From: CAYMUB01 sp964393545
GTDB lineage: Bacteria > Patescibacteriota > Microgenomatia > Daviesbacterales > UBA10151
Assembly: GCA_964393545.1 (NCBI GenBank)
Contig: CAYMUB010000013.1
Span: 1 to 9,915, forward strand
Length of the DNA stretch: 9,915 nt
Reading direction: 5' to 3'
The notes under the pieces are model-generated. The model did not search any database. It saw nothing but the letters and a program-made list of their open reading frames with translations, and was not told the DNA's origin. A program made the position numbers and the translations under genes. Below are positions 5,596-9,915 of the stretch, piece by piece (within the stretch, counting starts at the first letter, position 1; each line of letters opens with the position of its first letter).

Positions 5596-6423
5596 TTAAG
5601 GTTGATATTCAATTAAAGATGACGTAGTTTTTAATAGAACATACCCGGAAAGATAATCTTTTATGGGTTTAAAAGGATTATATATATCATTGAAGCCTCT
5701 TTGATAAGGATCATTTGAACTTCTTGCTTCCCGGCCATCTTTCATCATATCAAAAATAATTTTAACATCATAATGTACAAAAGGCATAGCTATAAAAGTT
5801 TCCAAAAAGCGAGTGGTGTAATAATTTCTATACGATCGAACTATATCATAATTCCAACTTAATGGTTCTGTTGGGGGATTAACAAGTAATCCTGTTAATG
5901 TTCCTTGAAAGAATAAGTTTACCAGTCCAACACCTATGCCTAAGAAGGCTAAATTGACTCCAGTTACTATCCCACTGTTGACTGCCATTGCCAATTTTTC
6001 ACTGGCTAATATATTATTTACACCTTGGCGGGTTAAGGAATCTAAAGTTTGTGCATATAACTTTTCATCAAATTTACCTTTACTTTTCTCCATCACCTCT
6101 TGCATAACAAGTTGATGATTTAAATAAATATCTGCTCTTCCGTCTGCAAAAATAGGACTTACTTCAGCATGTCCATTTTTACCTAATCCTCTTCTAAATA
6201 AATCTGCAGGATTAACCAGTGTTTTTAAAGCTAAAATTTCACCGAGGTTTTCATAAAAAGATTGTCCTCTTGCACCCCCTTCTCTTATAGATATAGTTGT
6301 GCGTAGGTCAGCTCCTCTGGCAATTCTATCAAGTCTTGATTGATTCCAGGATAAAGATGGAGCAAAGTCTCCGAATCCCTCATATACAGGTATTATTTTC
6401 CCAATGCTTTCAGGTGTGGGCAT
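5596..6423 (-). CDS. Hypothetical protein with one long hydrophobic segment
   Basis: 275 aa, no family recognised. Residues 1-145 are soluble-looking. One glycine-rich hydrophobic stretch, about 149-181 (GIVTGVNLAFLGIGVGLVNL and on), could be a single long or re-entrant membrane helix. Residues 185-275 are rich in Tyr, Phe and Arg (SYRNYYTTRFLETF) and may contact the membrane. There is no signal peptide. It lies 69 nt downstream of the HGTGRY protein on the same strand and has its own promoter, with the -10 ending 9 nt from the ATG, which fixes the start. The pairing suggests a shared process, perhaps with the 56-aa ORF that follows, but function is unknown. Confidence 0.7.
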   Translation of the reverse strand: MPTPESIGKIIPVYEGFGDFAPSLSWNQSRLDRIARGADLRTTISIREGGARGQSFYENLGEILALKTLVNPADLFRRGLGKNGHAEVSPIFADGRADIYLNHQLVMQEVMEKSKGKFDEKLYAQTLDSLTRQGVNNILASEKLAMAVNSGIVTGVNLAFLGIGVGLVNLFFQGTLTGLLVNPPTEPLSWNYDIVRSYRNYYTTRFLETFIAMPFVHYDVKIIFDMMKDGREARSSNDPYQRGFNDIYNPFKPIKDYLSGYVLLKTTSSLIEYQP

Positions 6424-6432
6424 AAGCAGTAA

Positions 6433-6461
6433 ATTATACTAAAAAAGACACTACTTAGCAA
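6433..6461 (-). promoter_or_regulatory. Promoter of the 275-aa protein, predicted leaderless
   Basis: On the minus strand TTGCTA (plus 6456-6461), 17 bases, then perfect TATAAT (plus 6433-6438), 9 nt before the ATG at 6423. It is a good promoter by both hexamers and spacing, with no room for a ribosome-binding leader. Confidence 0.65.
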
Positions 6462-6492
6462 ACTATAGGGTAAATACGTAATAGTTCAATAG

Positions 6493-7332
6493 CTATGTAG
6501 CTTTTGCAAAACCTTCTCCGGTTACGATTTCTCTTTGAGTAAATTCTGTACTATACCTCTCGCCGAATTCTCTTGGAAGAACAGGTATGAAAATACCTCT
6601 GTCTTGTAATAAGACTTTTGTTTGTTCAATATATTTTAGCGGAACTTCTAAATGATTAATTTTGGTAATTTGAATAGGTTGATTAGTTCTCCTCTCAGTT
6701 GCACCAATATATCCTGCTGTTTTTATTGGTTCGAACGCATTTGGAAGTAGACCAATCAGAATAGGGTAATCTCCAGGTATAGCAGAGCGTAACTTGCCAA
6801 AATTAGCAGCTTGTCGCCAGGCATCCACTTTCCCTTTGATTCCATTTCTTGTAATTATTTGTTGCCCAGTTTTATTTTCCATCCATTTTATAGCTTCTTG
6901 TCTTTGATGAAGAAAATATCTTGCATCCCGGATAAGACTAAGTATATGTGGAGCTGTTAACCGTTTTATAAGTCCACCCCATTTACGGGGATCTTTAAAA
7001 AGCAACTCTCCTTCTGTTGGCTGTAAATGAATATCAGCATAGGTTACAGCATAAGGTCTTATTTTAGTTGCTGAAATGGTTTTAGTAGTTTTCAATGTTC
7101 CATCCCATATATCTTGATGTGGTCTTATTTCTTGGGTATCAACGATTCCGACTAAAACATCAACAGCACCACTATCCGCGTACCTTCCGGTTCCATGCCA
7201 TAACTCAACCTCCCTATATATCTGTTTTATTCTATCTCTTTGTTCTAAATATTGGATTTCTAAAGCAGGAGGTAATATTGGTTTTTCTTTACCGCTTATA
7301 CTTTTTATTTCTGGAGAAGCAGTCTCTGGCAT
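6493..7332 (-). CDS. Putative ADP-ribosyltransferase-fold protein (HGTGRY motif)
   Basis: 279 aa. ELWHGTGRY (43-51) resembles the first conserved strand of ADP-ribosyltransferases, where the His of an HGT/HGS motif contacts NAD. About 35 residues on, TISATKIRPYAVTYAD (85-100) resembles the second motif, a strand with Ser/Thr followed by a helix often reading YA..YA. DYPILIGLLP (188-197) and LEVPLKYIEQTKVLL (228-242) have the layout of the closing strands, with Glu229 or Glu236 as candidate catalytic acids. The order H, S/T-Y, E is the family pattern, but individual residues are not proven and a degenerate, inactive member is possible. There is no signal or membrane segment. The gene heads a minus-strand group with the 275-aa and 56-aa ORFs. 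The start is set by an extended -10 that ends 9 nt upstream. It is not near an obvious antitoxin. Confidence 0.6.
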   Translation of the reverse strand: MPETASPEIKSISGKEKPILPPALEIQYLEQRDRIKQIYREVELWHGTGRYADSGAVDVLVGIVDTQEIRPHQDIWDGTLKTTKTISATKIRPYAVTYADIHLQPTEGELLFKDPRKWGGLIKRLTAPHILSLIRDARYFLHQRQEAIKWMENKTGQQIITRNGIKGKVDAWRQAANFGKLRSAIPGDYPILIGLLPNAFEPIKTAGYIGATERRTNQPIQITKINHLEVPLKYIEQTKVLLQDRGIFIPVLPREFGERYSTEFTQREIVTGEGFAKAT

Positions 7333-7341
7333 AGAGATTGG

Positions 7342-7350
7342 ATTATATCA
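7342..7350 (-). promoter_or_regulatory. Extended -10 promoter of the HGTGRY protein, predicted leaderless
   Basis: TGATATAAT on the minus strand is an exact extended -10 (TGn-TATAAT, plus 7342-7350). No -35 is needed for such promoters and none is seen. Nine nt separate it from the ATG at 7332. Confidence 0.6.
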
Positions 7351-7389
7351 AAGTAGCAATATTTTTTTTGGCGGCTGCCTGCCCCATAT

Positions 7390-7418
7390 TTGACAATCAC
7401 CCTTGATAAAGATACCCT
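7390..7418 (+). promoter_or_regulatory. Promoter of the Sec-exported protein, predicted leaderless
   Basis: Perfect TTGACA (7390-7395), exactly 17 bases, then TACCCT (7413-7418), a weak -10. The ATG follows after 7 nt. It is divergent from, and less than 50 nt away from, the promoter of the HGTGRY gene. The partial PAGRQ-type repeat at 7375-7384 lies between the two. Confidence 0.55.
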
Positions 7419-7425
7419 ATGAACA

Positions 7426-8517
7426 ATGAAAAAGTTGAAAATTTTTGCCTCAAGCATAACAACTCTTTTTTTAATACTTTTTTCATCAACTCCTGTTTTA
7501 GCTGGAGGTGGTGGGGTTTATGCTGATACTACCTATACAGATGACTCTCACTGGAATATTGTAAGAGTGTATTTTGATCCAAAAGCATATACCTGTAAAG
7601 GAATGGTGGTTTCTTTTAACTATGCCAACACAGAAGATGGAGATAAGATCAGTGGTGGAAATGGAGATAATTCCAGCACCATTTCTGAGGATGCTCATAA
7701 TGAAGTTGTAAATGGCACTCAATATTTGAGATGTTCAACTTATGCCAAAGTCTATTCCTCAACATTAAAATACAATAGATTATTAAACATTTTCTTTAAA
7801 GGTCCAAACGGAGATGGCAGCAGGACAATTGCTGTAAGTTTTGGCCCAGGATTAAATTATGGTAGTTTTCCACTCTTGCCTTGGGAAGGACCATCTGATT
7901 TTATTCCTGCTCCCACACCTACTCAACAGCCAACTCCTAAATTCACTCAAAAACCTCTTCCTCCTAAAGGAGTTCCTGAGTTACCTGAATACTTAACTTT
8001 AAATATCTTGGGTCAAACTCCTTTTGAGGGTCCTATGGGTAAAATGAGACATGTTTTGGTAAAGTGGATTAGTCCACCCACCCAAAGTTTAAAATATATT
8101 GTTTATTTCCGCCCGGATAATGACGCTCCTTTACATACAGGTGGTTGGGCATCTACCCTTGATTTACTGGATGGACCAAGTACAACTGTAGATTTATCTG
8201 CTAAGAATGATTGGTATATAAGAGTGGAAACTTGTATACCAGGAAGTTCAAAGTGTGTTAGCTCTAAATCAGCTTTCCTGCCTAAAATTAATATTCCACC
8301 TGTTATTACACCTAATCCTACCCCAACAGCAACTATAACTCCCAGCCCTAATGATTCTAAAGTTGATGAATTAAATAAAAAAATAGCTATTTTACAAAAA
8401 AAAGTAGATATGTTACAAAATCTGCTGGCAGAGTCACGACAGGCTCAATCTGATTTGCAAAAAAGAATTAATGAATTAGTCAGCATTATCAAAAAATTCC
8501 TCCCATCTTTTAAGTAA
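7426..8517 (+). CDS. Sec-secreted protein with beta-rich domains, Pro/Thr linkers and a C-terminal coiled coil
   Basis: 363 aa. A textbook Sec signal peptide spans 1-26: MKKLK, a hydrophobic core, and VLA before GGGG as the signal peptidase I site. Residues 30-150 form a beta-rich domain with two cysteines (57, 103). A Pro/Thr linker (161-185) leads to a second domain (188-285) that reads like a fibronectin III/Ig fold (HVLVKWISPP, LKYIVYFRPD, WYIRVETC) with Cys270 and Cys277, possibly a disulfide. A second Pro/Thr linker (290-308) precedes a heptad-patterned coiled coil (311-356), which could drive oligomerisation or dock to another surface protein. There is no anchor or sorting motif, so it is released or attached through partners. 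Family not recognised; adhesion or surface-layer association is inference. Its TAA touches the convergent neighbour's stop codon with no gap. Confidence 0.8.
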   Translation: MKKLKIFASSITTLFLILFSSTPVLAGGGGVYADTTYTDDSHWNIVRVYFDPKAYTCKGMVVSFNYANTEDGDKISGGNGDNSSTISEDAHNEVVNGTQYLRCSTYAKVYSSTLKYNRLLNIFFKGPNGDGSRTIAVSFGPGLNYGSFPLLPWEGPSDFIPAPTPTQQPTPKFTQKPLPPKGVPELPEYLTLNILGQTPFEGPMGKMRHVLVKWISPPTQSLKYIVYFRPDNDAPLHTGGWASTLDLLDGPSTTVDLSAKNDWYIRVETCIPGSSKCVSSKSAFLPKINIPPVITPNPTPTATITPSPNDSKVDELNKKIAILQKKVDMLQNLLAESRQAQSDLQKRINELVSIIKKFLPSFK

Positions 8518-9132
8518 CTATTGAACTGAACCTTTACCAAAGTTGGCTGTGCCAGAACCAACGCTACCACTGGATCCTTCAAACGCCCCATCCAAAGCAG
8601 AAATTTTCTTGGCTGGAGAAGGGATAGAAGCATCTTTTTTCTGTTTTTCTGTTTTTTTACTTTCTTCGATTAATTTTTTCCTAAGTTCTGATTTTTGATA
8701 AATGCTTCTGTCTTTATAACTGGCCTGATAATGCAGCATTCTATTTTTCTCATCTGTTGGTAAGTTTGAGACTATGTCATTTATTTCATCCTCTGAAAGC
8801 ATTCTATTTTTAGCATTTTCTGCTCTTTGCTGATCTTCCTTTAGAGCCTGGATAAAGGCATGTTTCCTATTTGTTTCTTTTTGGTCTTTTTCAGCTTTAG
8901 CTTGTTTTTGTTTAAATTCTATAGTTCCAGTAGGAGCAATCTGTTTAGATTCTGTTACAGTTTGTGTTATTTCAGTTAGGCCTTCAAATACAATATCTCC
9001 CACATCTTTTAAAACACCAGCAACAGAAAAACTGTTTTCTTTTTCATATCCATCATCCTCAAACCCTCCCAAGATTCCACCTAAAATGTTTCTGGGATTT
9101 ATTTTGTTTTTGGTGCTGGTAAATGGGCTCAT
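8518..9132 (-). CDS. Lys/Glu-rich cytoplasmic protein of unknown function
   Basis: About 204 aa from the ATG at 9132; a TTG at 9162 would add 10 residues (MGKNGKINLQ). I choose 9132 because a TAAAAT hexamer ends 10 nt before it. Residues just after the start (NPRNILGGILGGFED) and the next block (FSVAGVLKDVGDIVFEGLTEI) look ordered. From there on the protein is highly charged and likely helical (EFKQKQAKAEKDQKETNRKH, then SELRKKLIEESKKTEKQKKD), ending in a Gly/Ser-rich disordered tail. There is no signal or membrane segment. I think it belongs to one of the CPR-restricted DUF families (possibly DUF5660), but this is from memory and unchecked. The 81-aa gene lies directly upstream on the same strand. 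Confidence 0.65.
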   Translation of the reverse strand: MSPFTSTKNKINPRNILGGILGGFEDDGYEKENSFSVAGVLKDVGDIVFEGLTEITQTVTESKQIAPTGTIEFKQKQAKAEKDQKETNRKHAFIQALKEDQQRAENAKNRMLSEDEINDIVSNLPTDEKNRMLHYQASYKDRSIYQKSELRKKLIEESKKTEKQKKDASIPSPAKKISALDGAFEGSSGSVGSGTANFGKGSVQ

Positions 9133-9142
9133 TTGAAGGTTA

Positions 9143-9148
9143 ATTTTA
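9143..9148 (-). promoter_or_regulatory. -10-like TAAAAT before the Lys/Glu-rich protein
   Basis: TAAAAT on the minus strand ends 10 nt before the ATG at 9132. No clear -35 is visible (a TTAGAC lies 18 nt further upstream). It is used mainly to choose between the TTG at 9162 and the ATG at 9132. Confidence 0.35.
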
Positions 9149-9177
9149 CCATTTTTACCCAAAGAAGTCTAAAAAGT

Positions 9178-9423
9178 TTAAGCAGCTTGTTTTGTATCAA
9201 TTACCCCATAATCAGCTAAAGTTCTGCCGGGAGTATCTTTTTTGAGTAGTTCCAAATTAGATCTAACTTGGTCAATACTTGTAGGTATGGCAGGAGTAGA
9301 ATTTGATCCCAGTCCTGGGGAAAGAAGAGGCTCAACAATTATAACGTGTTCTTTACCCTTTGGTCTAACAATACCAGGTCCACTTTCTATTTTGGTTGTT
9401 ATAGGGAAATTTGGGGTAGCCAT
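9178..9423 (-). CDS. Small 81-aa protein of unknown function
   Basis: Starts MATPNFPITTKIESGPGIV. The middle KEHVIIVEPLLSPGLG looks like a strand plus loop, and the end SIDQVRSNLELLKKDTPGRT looks helical. There is no signal peptide, membrane segment or known motif. It is on the same strand as the Lys/Glu-rich gene, about 45 nt upstream of that gene's preferred ATG, so they are probably co-transcribed and may act together. A -35/-10 pair lies just before its start. The opposite strand is also open here, but that frame has no promoter and a poor composition. The reading as a real gene rests on promoter, spacing and operon position. Confidence 0.6.
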   Translation of the reverse strand: MATPNFPITTKIESGPGIVRPKGKEHVIIVEPLLSPGLGSNSTPAIPTSIDQVRSNLELLKKDTPGRTLADYGVIDTKQAA

Positions 9424-9436
9424 AATAGTGAGGCGT

Positions 9437-9464
9437 ATTTTACACCTTTATAGCCAGAAGTCAA
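9437..9464 (-). promoter_or_regulatory. Promoter of the 81-aa gene
   Basis: On the minus strand TTGACT (plus 9459-9464), 16 bases, then TAAAAT (plus 9437-9442), 13 nt before the ATG at 9423. A leader of only about 6 nt is predicted. It is divergent from the tRNA promoter and adjacent to it. Confidence 0.5.
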
Positions 9465-9470
9465 ATTAAC

Positions 9471-9479
9471 TGTTAAAAT
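9471..9479 (+). promoter_or_regulatory. Extended -10 promoter of tRNA-Leu
   Basis: TGTTAAAAT matches the extended -10 layout (TGn-TAAAAT). It ends 10 nt before the first base of the tRNA, so the primary transcript would carry a very short 5' extension for RNase P to remove. Confidence 0.5.
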
Positions 9480-9489
9480 ACCAGAATAA

Positions 9490-9575
9490 GCCCAGGTGGT
9501 GAAATGGCATACACGATAGATTTAGGATCTATTGCTCGTAAGAGCGTGGAGGTTCAACTCCTCTCCTGGGCACCA
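9490..9575 (+). tRNA. tRNA-Leu (anticodon UAG)
   Basis: 86 nt with a full cloverleaf. Acceptor arms GCCCAGG (9490-9496) and CCTGGGC (9565-9571), discriminator A at 9572 and an encoded CCA (9573-9575). Anticodon stem ATAGA/TCTAT surrounds loop TTTAGGA (9521-9527), giving anticodon TAG (9523-9525), which reads CUA and, with wobble, other CUN codons. A long variable arm with stem GCTC/GAGC around GTAA makes it class II, as leucine tRNAs are. The T loop is TTCAACT. A minus-strand frame across it, with the peptide CPGEELNLHA, is a false ORF. Confidence 0.97.
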
Positions 9576-9841
9576 TAGAGAACTTTTTTGAGAAAAATTG
9601 AGATTAGATTGATTTATAGCTCCGTTTGTAGGTTCAAGCGGACTAATTTCCTTTTTGGATCCCTCCACACCCTTTTTATAGTATAAATACGGTAGTCGAA
9701 GCTGAAATAGTAAATTTTGATCTAGTAAGATCGGGTTCAAGCCGATTGTCTTAAATATTACTTTTTTATCCTCTGTGTTGCCATAAGAGATCAATTATAT
9801 CAAAAAAGATCATCTGAAGACGAAAAATCTTTAGATTAACG
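9576..9841. other. Geneless stretch with small hairpins
   Basis: I see no credible gene. The 9-mer GGTTCAAGC occurs twice (9631-9639 and 9734-9742). At the second copy two short stems overlap: GATCT/AGATC (9719-9732) and ATCGG/CCGAT (9730-9746, with a 7-nt loop), so only one can form at a time. A T-run (TTTTTT at about 9586-9591) lies just after the tRNA and may end its transcript. The minus-strand frame spanning this region runs into the tRNA and is rejected. Confidence 0.4.
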
Positions 9842-9876
9842 AAAAAACCTGCCGCTGCTTTTTACACAACGGCAGG
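9842..9876 (-). terminator. Strong factor-independent terminator of the gene at the right edge
   Basis: On the minus strand CCTGCCG (plus 9870-9876) and CGGCAGG (plus 9848-9854) form a 7-bp G+C-rich stem around a 15-nt loop, followed at once by TTTTTT (plus 9842-9847). It sits 9 nt past the stop codons of the partial gene at the edge. Confidence 0.75.
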
Positions 9877-9885
9877 CAAAACTTA

Positions 9886-9915
9886 TTAATGAAGTTTTTT
9901 AACCTCAGATAATGG
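9886..9915 (-). CDS. C-terminal end of a gene running off the right edge
   Basis: The minus strand reads PLSEVKKLH and then two tandem TAA codons (9886-9888 and 9883-9885), followed immediately by the strong terminator. Tandem stops plus a terminator mark a genuine gene end. Nine residues are too few to name the product. Confidence 0.5.
   Translation of the reverse strand, partial: PLSEVKKLH

Noticed and set aside
2450..9423. Alternative code with UGA read as glycine
   Set aside because: Genes at 2450-3691 and 5405-5575 end naturally at TGA and no conserved frame is interrupted by in-frame TGA needing read-through.
9242..9469. 75-aa plus-strand frame opposite the 81-aa gene
   Set aside because: It has no promoter or start signal and ends across the divergent promoter region; the minus frame fits an operon with its neighbour.
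9565..9575. tRNA 3' end as an integration attachment site
   Set aside because: No second copy of the acceptor/T-arm end is visible elsewhere in the window and there is no integrase gene.
9522..9794. 90-aa minus-strand frame with an ATG at its head
   Set aside because: Its C-terminal part (CPGEELNLHA) is the antisense translation of the tRNA-Leu, a familiar false ORF. The rest has no recognisable domain.

Overview
The window looks like a chromosomal piece of an uncultured Patescibacteria/CPR bacterium, most likely from the Microgenomates side. This placement is inferred from low G+C, a majority of unrecognisable proteins, little sign of Shine-Dalgarno sites, and a G+C-rich palindrome that writes the peptide PAGRQ into a reading frame. 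The last is a habit I associate with CPR genomes. UGA is used as a normal stop, so the UGA=Gly code of Gracilibacteria/Absconditabacteria does not apply.

Left third (1-2450): a decayed accessory island, all on the minus strand. In transcription order it holds a C-terminal scrap of a type I restriction-modification methyltransferase (HsdM), a KTSC-domain ORF that runs into a headless and frameshifted NYN/LabA-like nuclease fragment, a doubtful 74-aa ORF, and an intact class II Fic protein. The fic gene has a near-consensus promoter covered by a perfect inverted repeat, which points to tight repression. The NYN/KTSC stretch is richer in G+C than the rest of the window.

Middle (2450-7426): envelope-facing genes of unknown function. 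A proline-rich single-pass membrane protein with a predicted external OB-like domain is divergent from a twin-arginine-exported protein carrying an HEAAH zinc-protease motif. Then, on the minus strand, comes a 279-aa protein with a HGTGRY motif suggestive of an ADP-ribosyltransferase fold, followed by a 275-aa protein with one long hydrophobic segment and an overlooked 56-aa ORF.

Right third (7426-9915): a Sec-exported protein with beta-rich domains, Pro/Thr linkers and a C-terminal coiled coil; two minus-strand cytoplasmic proteins of unknown function (81 and about 204 aa); a tRNA-Leu(UAG) with encoded CCA; a geneless stretch with small hairpins; and a strong terminator closing a minus-strand gene that lies mostly beyond the right edge.

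The most coherent signal is regulatory. Six or seven of the core genes have a -10-like hexamer only 7-13 nt before the start codon, which predicts leaderless or nearly leaderless mRNAs. The fic gene, with a 33-nt gap and an operator, stands apart, as expected of an acquired gene. Four of the core proteins look membrane-bound or exported, so the middle block may be a lineage-specific cell-surface module, but no complete known secretion or toxin system is visible.
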